From positions 1-16,053 of the forward strand of contig DATKRK010000149.1 in NCBI GenBank assembly GCA_035532215.1: a stretch of 16,053 nt of DNA, read 5' to 3'. Each line of letters begins with the position of its first letter. Position 1 is the first letter of the stretch. The DNA is from JAICIG01 sp035532215. Lineage in GTDB: Bacteria > Planctomycetota > Planctomycetia > Pirellulales > JAICIG01. The notes under the pieces are model-generated. The model did not search any database. It was given only the letters and a program-made list of their open reading frames with translations, and was not told the origin of the DNA. Below, one piece after another: positions 1 to 5,727 of this stretch. The position numbers and the translations under genes are program-made.

Positions 1-363
1 CCTTGCGTCTCCACCAACCGTCCATCGTCCATCTAAGCCGGACGGAATCCCACGCCACCCAGCTCCATGCTTATTCTTCCCAACTCTCCTGAATTGACCA
101 AGCCCGATTTGTGTCAACGCGGAGCGTGCGCGGTATAAGTCCGCGTTTTCCGCCGTCAACGGTGTTTGTCGGCGGGGCGTATGGCTCGTTGGTCGACGTG
201 CGAAAGGTGATTATTCGGCCGCTTCAATGAGCCCCAGAAAGGCAGCCGCATCGACGCAGGGTCGCCTTTCAAGCTGCGGTAATTCGCGGGCTATGCTATC
301 ATTGGCAGCGAACGAAGATGCTCGTTCGCGGTCCATTAACTAACAAAGGAAGCAACTGAAGCA
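1..363. other. Intergenic region upstream of the first gene
   Basis: I see no convincing coding sequence on either strand here. The only clear structure is a perfect hairpin at 308-329, listed separately, followed by a purine-rich ribosome binding site (AAAGGA at 345-350) for the gene at 364. The stretch probably holds the promoter of that gene, but I could not pick a convincing -35/-10 pair. Confidence 0.6.
308..329 (+). promoter_or_regulatory. Perfect 8-bp stem-loop in the 5' leader of the 364 gene
   Basis: The arms GCGAACGA (308-315) and TCGTTCGC (322-329) pair perfectly around a 6-base loop. The structure ends 15 bases before the ribosome binding site of the downstream gene. No T-run follows, so it is less likely to be an intrinsic terminator than an mRNA leader structure or a dyad operator. 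A regulatory role is inference. Confidence 0.4.
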
Positions 364-834
364 ATGGCGAAGAAAGCGAAAGACGGCGTGAACAAAAGCG
401 AACTGGCCAGGAAATACGTGGCCGCACATCCGGCAGCCAGCCCCAAGGAAATCGTCGAGGGTCTGAAGGCGGAGGGCGTGGAGGTCAGCGTGGCGCTGGC
501 GAGCAAGATTAAATATGGCCGCAAGAAGAAGGCCGGGCGCGGCAATAAAGCCGAGGCCATTCGAACGGCCGCCAAGTCGCTCGGCAAAAAGGTCCGGCCG
601 CGAGACGTGATTTCGATGCTCGAAGTGCAGGGCATCACTGTCACGTCTGCCCAGGTCTCGGCGACGCTCAAGCGAATGGGGATGCGCCGAACTGGCCGAG
701 GGCGGAAGCCCGGAGTGGCTGCAAACGGATCAATCACGATCAATGACCTGATCGCCGCCAAGAAGCTGGTTGAAAAGGTAGGCAGCGTCGAAGCGGCTTC
801 GCAGGCGTTGTCGGCGTTGGCGAAGCTGAGCTAA
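364..834 (+). CDS. Small basic protein with two HTH-like repeats, probably nucleic-acid binding
   Basis: This is a 156-residue, Lys/Arg-rich cytoplasmic protein. It contains two related units of about 45 residues. The first (about 11-56) carries SPKEIVEGLKAEGVEVS followed by a basic KYGRKKK tail. The second (about 62-115) carries RPRDVISMLEVQGITVTSAQ followed by a basic KRMGMRRTGRGRK tail. Each unit looks like a short winged-helix or HTH motif with a basic arm. The C-terminus (about 124-156) is an amphipathic helical region. Small proteins of this kind recur in planctomycete genomes and are annotated as hypothetical. A role in DNA binding or nucleoid structure is inferred from charge and repeat pattern only. 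The start follows AAAGGA at 345-350, a rather long spacing of 13 bases. A stable hairpin follows the stop codon. Confidence 0.8.
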   Translation: MAKKAKDGVNKSELARKYVAAHPAASPKEIVEGLKAEGVEVSVALASKIKYGRKKKAGRGNKAEAIRTAAKSLGKKVRPRDVISMLEVQGITVTSAQVSATLKRMGMRRTGRGRKPGVAANGSITINDLIAAKKLVEKVGSVEAASQALSALAKLS

Positions 835-845
835 CTTTGCTTATA

Positions 846-880
846 GCGCCCCTCGTCCCGGAAATGGGACGAGGGGGCGC
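846..880 (+). terminator. Strong stem-loop after the 364 gene
   Basis: A 14-base arm (846-859) pairs with 866-880 with one bulged G, around a 6-base loop. The stem is very GC-rich. It lies 11 bases after the stop codon at 834 and is not followed by a clear T-run. It probably acts as a terminator or 3'-end protecting hairpin for the upstream gene. It could also separate that gene from the minus-strand gene that ends at 917. Confidence 0.6.
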
Positions 881-916
881 CGCTTTGCGTCAGGAATGCA
901 ACAGCCCCTACGCTGC

Positions 917-1018
917 CTACTTCAAATCTTGAAGAGCCGCGACCGCCCGGCGGGCGTCAACTTGTTCCTCGGTCAATTGGCTCTGGTTGCCGATTGAGAT
1001 CGGCGCCTGGTGTGCCAC
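917..1018 (-). CDS. Small 33-residue ORF coupled to the upstream 105-aa gene
   Basis: The ORF starts with GTG at 1018 and stops with TAG at 917-919. It encodes 33 residues (begins VAHQAPISIGNQ, ends AVAALQDLK) with no signal peptide or membrane segment. Support comes from initiation: a consensus AAGGAG at 1025-1030 sits six bases before the GTG and overlaps the TAA stop (1029-1031) of the 105-residue gene. That arrangement is typical of translational coupling. The C-terminal half (EEQVDARRAVAALQDLK) looks like one helix. I do not recognise a family. The two genes probably form an operon and could be a small two-component pair, but this is inference. Confidence 0.5.
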   Translation of the reverse strand: MAHQAPISIGNQSQLTEEQVDARRAVAALQDLK

Positions 1019-1024
1019 GGATTA

Positions 1025-1030
1025 CTCCTT
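1025..1030 (-). promoter_or_regulatory. Ribosome binding site AAGGAG deciding the 33-aa start
   Basis: Read on the minus strand this is AAGGAG with six bases to the GTG start at 1018. It lies across the stop codon of the preceding gene, so ribosomes ending there could re-initiate. It is the main evidence that the 33-codon ORF is translated. Confidence 0.55.
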
Positions 1031-1346
1031 AAGCTGCCTGCTCGTCGGCAAGCAGTTCCAACGAACTCCCAGTCAGTTTAATGCGTCCAAATCGCTCGCC
1101 GGCCGAATCGTAAAACAGCACGGTCTGCTTTTCGGCCTCCCAAAAATCAGTCAGCCGCACCGACCTCGGCCCGGCCAAGCAGAACTGAATTCCACACGGC
1201 CGCCCGCGTCGATGCAGCATTCGCTCGAACAGCCGAAACGCCCCCGGCTCAAGCCCTTCATGCTCGCAGAGGGTTTTGGCGACCAATGCTCTGAGGTCGT
1301 CCAGGGATTTGGCGCGATGCGCTTCGGTGCTCATCTTTGTTGTCAT
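1029..1346 (-). CDS. Conserved hypothetical protein, 105 aa
   Basis: The protein is 105 residues, or 101 if translation starts at the second Met (MSTEAHRAKS). The N-terminal third is helical (SLDDLRALVAKTLCEHEGL). The centre has a compact, probably beta-rich block containing HRRGRPCGIQFCLAGPRSVRLTDFW, written here in parts: RGRPCGIQF, LAGPRSVRL, TVLFYDSAGERFGR. This pattern resembles short hypothetical proteins common in planctomycetes, and I know of no assigned function. No signal peptide, membrane segment or catalytic motif is visible. It is followed at ten bases by the 33-residue ORF with an overlapping ribosome binding site. A coding pattern in this frame and the neighbour coupling make it credible. 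Confidence 0.7.
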   Translation of the reverse strand: MTTKMSTEAHRAKSLDDLRALVAKTLCEHEGLEPGAFRLFERMLHRRGRPCGIQFCLAGPRSVRLTDFWEAEKQTVLFYDSAGERFGRIKLTGSSLELLADEQAA

Positions 1347-1466
1347 CTCGGTAGGGCTGCTGCTCAGTTTGCCCCAGCTATGATCGGCTCTCGATCGAGC
1401 AGCCTGAAGTCGAATCGTGGCGCTGAGAAAGCGGGCAAAATGGCGGTGAGTTTGAGGGGGGCGCGG

Positions 1467-1751
1467 TCACGCCCGCGCCAACTGATCCGCCCGCTTTGTC
1501 AGCGTCGGGACGCGAAACGATCCGTGCATTTTCCGAATGTCGCCGGCCGCCTCGGCGGGATCAATGCCCACGGCGGTGATAAATAGAGGGACTTTGCTCT
1601 CGCCTCGCGTGATCTCGATTGCGGTTGCATTCTGGAAGCGCGTCTTGGCGACTCCGATGATGAAGAAGATTTCGGCTAATCGGCTGCGGTAGTAGTTCCC
1701 GGTGCAGAGGAAAAGAACGCGATTCGGCTCGTCCATCGAGGCTCTGTTCAT
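1467..1751 (-). pseudogene. Truncated or chimeric ORF with a low-molecular-weight tyrosine phosphatase P-loop
   Basis: The ORF contains RVLFLCTGNYYRSRLAEIFF, a match to the phosphate-binding loop CX5R(S) of low-molecular-weight protein tyrosine phosphatases and arsenate reductases. Counted from the Met at 1736, C11 is the nucleophile and R17 the phosphate-binding arginine. Family members usually have about 140-170 residues and a DP-containing acid loop near the end. Here only about 64 residues follow the loop region, and they (RFQNATAIEITRGESK..., PTLTKRADQLARA) do not look like the rest of the family. It may be a deletion fusion or a decayed remnant. Less likely, it is a novel short protein that reuses the loop. 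The start is uncertain (1751 or 1736). A Met at 1811 lies inside a TATAAT box and is unlikely. Confidence 0.5.
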
Positions 1752-1809
1752 GGCGGTTCCGCAAGCTGTGATCGAGACGCGTCGGGAACTAGCGTCCCGG
1801 CAAGTTGTC

Positions 1810-1815
1810 ATTATA
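1810..1815 (-). promoter_or_regulatory. Perfect TATAAT -10 box facing the 1467-1751 ORF
   Basis: The minus strand reads TATAAT at 1815-1810, preceded by a weak -35 (TGCCGG at the 17-base spacing). Transcription would start near 1803, which fits a translation start at 1751 or 1736 rather than 1811. The region 1752-1878 also separates divergent genes, so it may hold the promoter of the AlkB gene too. Confidence 0.35.
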
Positions 1816-1878
1816 TACGGCGATTGCAGTCGCCGGCAGATCGTTGGCAGGAGCCCGGTTTGCCGTTAAGCTGGCTTG

Positions 1879-2484
1879 ATGGCCAGTCAAATCAGCCGCA
1901 CCACGAAGGCGGGCCATTCGCCCGAAGTCATCGAATTGGCGGACGGAGGCGTCATCCTCTATCAAGAGGGCTTTCTGCCGTCCGACTTGGCCGACCGGTA
2001 TTTTATCGAGTTGAGGGAAACGTCGGCCTGGGAGCAAAAGAACGCGGCATTCGGCCGCATACAGCCCCGGCTCACGGCTTCTTACGGCGACGAGGGCCTG
2101 ACCTATTTCTATTCCGGCACAGAGAACAAGGCCCTTCCTTGGACGCCGACTCTGCTGGAGATCAAACAAAAAATCGAGGGCGTCAAGGGGCGGTACAATT
2201 ACTGCCTATTGAACCTCTATCGGTCCGGCGCTGACAGCGTGGGCCTGCACGCCGACAACGAGCCCGGCATGGGCAGCGTGATCGCCTCGCTCTCCCTGGG
2301 AGCGACGCGGACGTTTCGGATGCGGCACAATAAGACCAGGGAGACGCGGACGTTCGAGCTGGCCAACGGCACGCTCATCATCATGGCGGGGACGATGCAG
2401 CAGTTCTGGAAGCACGAAGTCCCGAAGACCTCGGAGAACGTCGGGGAGAGGATCAACTTGACATTTCGGCACATCGAGTCATAG
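1879..2484 (+). CDS. alkB: AlkB-like 2-oxoglutarate/Fe(II) DNA dealkylation dioxygenase
   Basis: This 201-residue protein belongs to the AlkB family, closest in layout to the ALKBH2/3 type. These enzymes oxidise methyl or etheno adducts such as 1-methyladenine and 3-methylcytosine in DNA or RNA, using Fe(II), oxygen and 2-oxoglutarate, and restore the base directly. The iron ligands H124-x-D126 and H179 are present within GLHADNEPGMG and FWKHEVP. R191 and R197 (ERINLTFR) match the 2-oxoglutarate-binding arginines with the family spacing. N112 and Y114 (LNLYRSG) precede the first ligand as expected. The length is normal for a stand-alone enzyme. I chose the ATG at 1879; a TTG at 1876 directly precedes it. 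The gene diverges from the phosphatase-like ORF and converges with the minus-strand cluster. Confidence 0.92.
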   Translation: MASQISRTTKAGHSPEVIELADGGVILYQEGFLPSDLADRYFIELRETSAWEQKNAAFGRIQPRLTASYGDEGLTYFYSGTENKALPWTPTLLEIKQKIEGVKGRYNYCLLNLYRSGADSVGLHADNEPGMGSVIASLSLGATRTFRMRHNKTRETRTFELANGTLIIMAGTMQQFWKHEVPKTSENVGERINLTFRHIES

Positions 2485-2502
2485 ATGCCGCCAAAGGCAT
2501 GT

Positions 2503-2884
2503 TCAGTGGCAATTGGCCGAGGCGTTCAGATTGCCGTGGAGCAGAGGTGAAGGCCGCTTGCGGGCCAGCTTGCGGCAATGGTCGGCATAATCTTCGTTCA
2601 GATGCTCTTTGCAAAATTCGTCAATCAATCCGATGACGATCCGCAGCGCCTCGCCCTTCTCTTCCTTGGACGGCGGCTTCTGTGTGGGTCGGGGGTTTCG
2701 GCGGTTCGTTCGAGATTGGCAGCGACGTGACGATCCCGTGCCGCATCTTGGCCACCCGATAGCTTTCGTTCAGCATCCGTCGAATGCCCGGCCCGAAAGA
2801 CAGCGACATTCCTGGGCCGACAAGCAGGCCATCGTAGACGAGCTTTTCTCGGAAAGGCAGCAGAACGGTTAGGCGTCTCGCCAC
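2503..2884 (-). pseudogene. Frameshifted remnant with a second, truncated DUF6398 copy
   Basis: Two reading frames must be joined to read a sensible protein. The first part, from a GTG at 2884, gives LLPFREKLVYDGLLVG, LSFGPGIRRMLNESYRVAK and GIVTSLPISNEPPKPP. Near a C5 run at about 2690-2696 the sense passes into the next frame (+1 shift) and continues PPSKEEKGEALR then IGLIDEFCKEHLNEDYADHC and LARKRPSPLL, stopping at 2503. The second part is clearly related to the intact DUF6398 protein encoded at 4340-4870 (IDEFCKEHLNQEY, LARKRPSPLLSG). It lacks four residues (MAEK) and everything after the SPLL motif. It overlaps the end of the upstream gene by 16 bases. It could instead be an intact gene with a one-base sequencing error, but the missing C-terminus argues for decay. 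Confidence 0.6.
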
Positions 2885-3528
2885 TCATTCGTTGATTCGG
2901 CCACCTCTAGAAAGTTCAAGAACTTTTCGCCGATCAGGCAGCCCATTGCCTTTTCGGAACCGAAGTCCTCCTCGATGCCACGAGTCGCTTCGCACCAATC
3001 GGCAATGATCTCACCTGGCGTCGGCGGCTTCCAGTCGGACTGCGCTTCGTAGGCCGTGACCTTCACCGCCATTCCATCAGCCAGGTTCAGGCGGCTCCGC
3101 AGGTACTCTTGATCGACGAGTTCGATTTGCGAGCGATTGTCCGCCCCGATGATGCGAAGCATCCAGCACGTCGTCGCTTGGCCGGTGGCGATCGCCTGAA
3201 GTTCCGCCCGCCACGCCTGGGCGAAGCCCCGCGTCGGCTCTTCTTCGCTTGATTTCAAGTTATTGCCGACGATTTTCCGCTGGGGAATCACGAGCGCCGC
3301 CGTGAACTTCCCTTTATCGAGCTTCGCCAGGCCATCGCCTTCGCCGATTTCGTCGAAGCCTTCGGGAAACCCGTCGATCTCGACGTTCAATGTTCCTGGG
3401 ACAAGCTTTGTCGGCCAATCAGATGGAACCACGAGCAGGTCGTCCCGCCCAGGCAGTCTCATCACCTTGGAGAAGTGATCGGTGTTGGTCCGAACCGTGC
3501 CGATGAATTCGAGTTTGCTCACCGTCAT
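2869..3528 (-). CDS. Uncharacterised protein resembling CTP-dependent riboflavin kinase (RibK/DUF120) fold
   Basis: The protein has 219 residues from the ATG at 3528. That start codon overlaps the stop of the upstream gene in an ATGA arrangement, which fixes it and implies translational coupling. The opening FIGTVRTNTDHFSK is followed by VPGTLNVEIDG (about 43-53), VIPQRK (80-85) and YLRSRLNLADGMAVKV (142-157). The order and spacing resemble archaeal RibK, which has a PGTLNV motif, a VIPERT-like strand and a final LREKLNLKDGDEV element. A helical C-terminal extension (about 172-219) contains FGSEKAMGCLIGEKFLNFLE. RibK proper uses CTP to phosphorylate riboflavin. Whether this bacterial protein binds a nucleotide or flavin is unknown, and the similarity was judged by eye. 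The C-terminus may be shortened, since the next gene is a broken remnant. Confidence 0.7.
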   Translation of the reverse strand: MTVSKLEFIGTVRTNTDHFSKVMRLPGRDDLLVVPSDWPTKLVPGTLNVEIDGFPEGFDEIGEGDGLAKLDKGKFTAALVIPQRKIVGNNLKSSEEEPTRGFAQAWRAELQAIATGQATTCWMLRIIGADNRSQIELVDQEYLRSRLNLADGMAVKVTAYEAQSDWKPPTPGEIIADWCEATRGIEEDFGSEKAMGCLIGEKFLNFLEVAESTNEWRDA

Positions 3529-3896
3529 CGTTTTCTCGCACGCTTCTTTTTGCCGGCCGGCTGCGCCACGAAGTCGGAGTCGTCGCCACCGTGGAAGAAA
3601 ATCATGCCCTGGAGTTCGTCGCCTTTGACCACGGCCCATCCCCGGCCCTGGGCCACATCCATCTCGTCGTTTCCGTCCCAGGTCCATTCGACCGCTGGCA
3701 CACCGTCCCTCGTGGTCAGTTGGCAGTCCATCTGGCCGTGGACGTAGCCAAAGTGAAACACGCCGTTGCCGTTCTGGTCGAACTCGAAGTAGCCCTCTTC
3801 TTCCTCATCAACGTAATCCTGGTCCCACTGCTCCATCGAGACGATTCGCCAGCGGCCGGCGAAGGGATTCATGGTCTTCGGCTTTGATTTCGCCAT
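3525..3896 (-). CDS. Conserved hypothetical protein, 123 aa, probable beta-barrel-like fold
   Basis: The protein has 123 residues and is acidic in its core. The N-terminus is basic (MAKSKPK), followed by FAGRWRIVSMEQWDQDYVDE (12-31). After that comes an alternating strand pattern: GYFEFDQNGNGVFHFGYVHG, VEWTWDGNDEMD and GRGWAVV, then a conserved-looking GMIFFHGGDDSDFVA near the end and a basic tail KKKRARKR. Aromatic and acidic residues repeat in strands, which suggests a small beta-sheet protein. I recognise the pattern as a widespread hypothetical family without a function I can name. The start follows GGAG with seven bases spacing. It overlaps the next gene by four bases (ATGA), so the two products are probably made in matched amounts. 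Confidence 0.8.
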   Translation of the reverse strand: MAKSKPKTMNPFAGRWRIVSMEQWDQDYVDEEEEGYFEFDQNGNGVFHFGYVHGQMDCQLTTRDGVPAVEWTWDGNDEMDVAQGRGWAVVKGDELQGMIFFHGGDDSDFVAQPAGKKKRARKR

Positions 3897-3919
3897 CGTC
3901 CTACTCCAACTCGTCCAAG

Positions 3920-4336
3920 TTATCCGTCAAGTTCCTTCGTCAATTCAGTCCGTCGCCGTTCGATGGCTTTCAAGCGAGTTGTGAGTTTCCTGGCCTCAGT
4001 GTTGAGGTCGGCCAACTCCTTTTGGAGCTTCTTCTTGTGCAGGTGGTCCTGCCCGCTCTTATCTCGGACGAGAGATTCGACTTCGTGACGCAATAGCCGA
4101 TACCACGGGTTGCCGTGCATGTTGCTTTCTCGGAATTGCAACTTGCCGACTCGGATTGCTGCAATGATCTCCTGTTGTGTCAGACCGAACTCCTGCCGAG
4201 CGGACTTGTCGCTCAGAGTGGCCCCTTTTCGTGACCACATCGAATCGCCATCGTCCATGTTTCGTTTCTCCGCAGCGGCGTTGTCGTGAATTGATTCTCC
4301 CGCCCCGTGTGGCCTTTTCGATTTCTCCTTCGCCAT
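3920..4336 (-). CDS. HTH-like protein with C-terminal coiled coil, 138 aa
   Basis: The protein has 138 residues in three parts. Residues 1-40 are polar and probably disordered. Residues 41-92 (LSDKSARQEFGLTQQEIIAA, then GKLQFRESNMHGNPWYRLLR) look like a winged-helix or excisionase-type HTH. Residues 99-136 are a charged heptad-rich helix (KKKLQKELADLNTEARKL) that could dimerise. The pattern matches a hypothetical protein family I have seen in bacteria and archaea, annotated without function. It may be a DNA-binding regulator of this cluster, which is inference from domain type. The gene starts three bases after the stop of the DUF6398 gene, which indicates coupling. Confidence 0.8.
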   Translation of the reverse strand: MAKEKSKRPHGAGESIHDNAAAEKRNMDDGDSMWSRKGATLSDKSARQEFGLTQQEIIAAIRVGKLQFRESNMHGNPWYRLLRHEVESLVRDKSGQDHLHKKKLQKELADLNTEARKLTTRLKAIERRRTELTKELDG

Positions 4337-4339
4337 TGC

Positions 4340-4870
4340 TTACTCTCGCTGCTGCCGATCTGCTGGGATGTAGGGGATCAAACCCTTCTCGAAAGCAATT
4401 TCCCGTGCTTCCCTGGGGCATTGGCGAATGTCCATCATTAAGCCGTTGACTTTCAGCAACCAGATCAAGGTGTTCTTATCCATTCTGCTTGGCAGGGTCC
4501 ACTCGAAGTTCATGGGCGTGATGTTCAGCATCTTTCGGATCGCCGCCAATTTCCCCGCCCCGCTGCTTTCGGCGATGCCGAAACCGGCGTCGATGTCACA
4601 CAGGCGCATGTGGGGCGTTTGGCTCCTGTCATGCAGGAAGTTCACCCAGCCAATGGTGCGGACGATGCCGCTGGCCCAGATCGCCGGCTTGCCGCTGAGA
4701 AGTGGCGAGGGGCGCTTGCGGGCCAACTTCTCGGCCATCTTCCGGCACAGCACCGCATATTCTTGATTCAGGTGCTCTTTGCAGAATTCGTCGATCACGC
4801 CGACGATCCGCTCGAAGGCCGGCTGCACCCATTCGGCGATCCCCGCACCAGCTTTTTTCTGCTTTGCCAT
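4340..4870 (-). CDS. DUF6398 domain-containing protein
   Basis: This 176-residue protein carries one domain I identify from memory as DUF6398 (about 20-130). Its hallmarks are RIVGVIDEFCKEHLNQEY, LARKRPSPLLSG, IVRTIGWVNFLHD, CDIDAGFGIAESSGAGK and EWTLPSRM. The family's function is unknown. Residues 131-176 form a basic helical tail. I chose the ATG at 4870 because GGAG lies six bases before it; an in-frame start at 4924 would run into the 61-base spacer. A decayed relative lies at 2503-2884 in the same gene cluster, so the domain was duplicated locally or acquired twice. It is coupled to the HTH gene downstream. Confidence 0.8.
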   Translation of the reverse strand: MAKQKKAGAGIAEWVQPAFERIVGVIDEFCKEHLNQEYAVLCRKMAEKLARKRPSPLLSGKPAIWASGIVRTIGWVNFLHDRSQTPHMRLCDIDAGFGIAESSGAGKLAAIRKMLNITPMNFEWTLPSRMDKNTLIWLLKVNGLMMDIRQCPREAREIAFEKGLIPYIPADRQQRE

Positions 4871-4931
4871 TGGCGACTCCATTTGCTCAAGTAAATCGAG
4901 GATGACGGCCAGGACGGCGCCCAATTCACGG

Positions 4932-5711
4932 CTAAAGGTGACTGGCGATCTGCTCCTGGGGCGAAGCCAGGTCGAGCTTATCCTGCATCATTTTCACGAA
5001 AACCGGCTGTTCCCCTGGGGGAAGCACGAGCCGGTTGAGAAGTGATTCTAATGTCAGACCGAAATAGGCAACGCTCGCTTTGCATTCCCGCAGACGTTCG
5101 ATGCACCAGTCCACCCGGTAATGCTCTTCAGGGTCTCTCAGGGTCAGGCTCACGTTCTGTCCCAGGCCGCCAAGGCTGTTGAAGCACGATTGCAGCCAGA
5201 GTTTGTGCTGCAACTCTTCCGGGACCACTGCCTCCCAGGATGCCGCGTCTGGAGGCAACGCAAGGCCCTCGCCATGCTCTCGCAGGGCGGAGACGATCCG
5301 GTTCCAGCCATCGCACTTTACTTCGTCGTGACAATCGAAAGTGCGATACGGCTCAATCAGCAGGTGAGGCCCGATCTTGTTGAAGATGACGTACCACGGT
5401 TCGCTGGGCCGTGGTATTTCGTCGATGTAGAGGATGTCGTTGCTCCCATCATCATTGAAGCTCAGCAACTCCCCCAGCAATCTCTTCTGCCGGGGCGTGA
5501 GGGGAATGCCTTGTTCTTCGCAAGCCACCGCCTCCCAGGTGAGAAAGCGGTCCTCTTCCAGCCAATAAACGAAGCCATCGACCGCCTCCTGAAGATTCCC
5601 CAGGTCGTCGAGGGAACCGCCTTCGAAAAAGTCATAGGTCGGGATGTCTGCGTCGAACTCCCAAGAAATCGAGGCTGGCTGCTTCGATGCTCGGCTCGTC
5701 TTTTTTGGCAC
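4932..5711 (-). CDS. Hypothetical protein, 259 aa
   Basis: I do not recognise this family. The 259-residue protein is acidic and rich in aromatic residues. A mixed region at 15-60 (SISWEFDADIPTYDFFEGGS) is followed by LTPRQKRLLGELLSFND (71-87). After that comes ILYIDEIPRPSEPWYVIFNK (93-112), and the rest is mostly helical. Cysteines at 127 and 133 (DCHDEVKC) are only weakly suggestive of metal binding. There is no signal peptide or membrane segment. The GTG start at 5711 is preceded by a GAAAGGA ribosome binding site nearly identical to that of the upstream SEC-C gene, 16 bases away. This tight spacing and the shared initiation signal place it in the same operon. Confidence 0.75.
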   Translation of the reverse strand: MPKKTSRASKQPASISWEFDADIPTYDFFEGGSLDDLGNLQEAVDGFVYWLEEDRFLTWEAVACEEQGIPLTPRQKRLLGELLSFNDDGSNDILYIDEIPRPSEPWYVIFNKIGPHLLIEPYRTFDCHDEVKCDGWNRIVSALREHGEGLALPPDAASWEAVVPEELQHKLWLQSCFNSLGGLGQNVSLTLRDPEEHYRVDWCIERLRECKASVAYFGLTLESLLNRLVLPPGEQPVFVKMMQDKLDLASPQEQIASHL

Positions 5712-5727
5712 GGTGCTGGTCCTTTCT

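Noticed and set aside
987..1586. 199-codon plus-strand ORF
   Set aside because: It runs antisense to two minus-strand ORFs with better support and has no recognisable motif.
2625..2888. Minus ORF starting MSGETPNRSAAF with an ATG overlapping the upstream gene
   Set aside because: The attractive overlap start leads into a frame without a sensible protein. The coding-like sequence is in the adjacent frames.
3529..3687. N-terminal extension of the RibK-like gene
   Set aside because: The extra residues are a low-complexity Arg/Gly shadow of the upstream 123-aa gene. The ATGA overlap gives the natural start at 3528.
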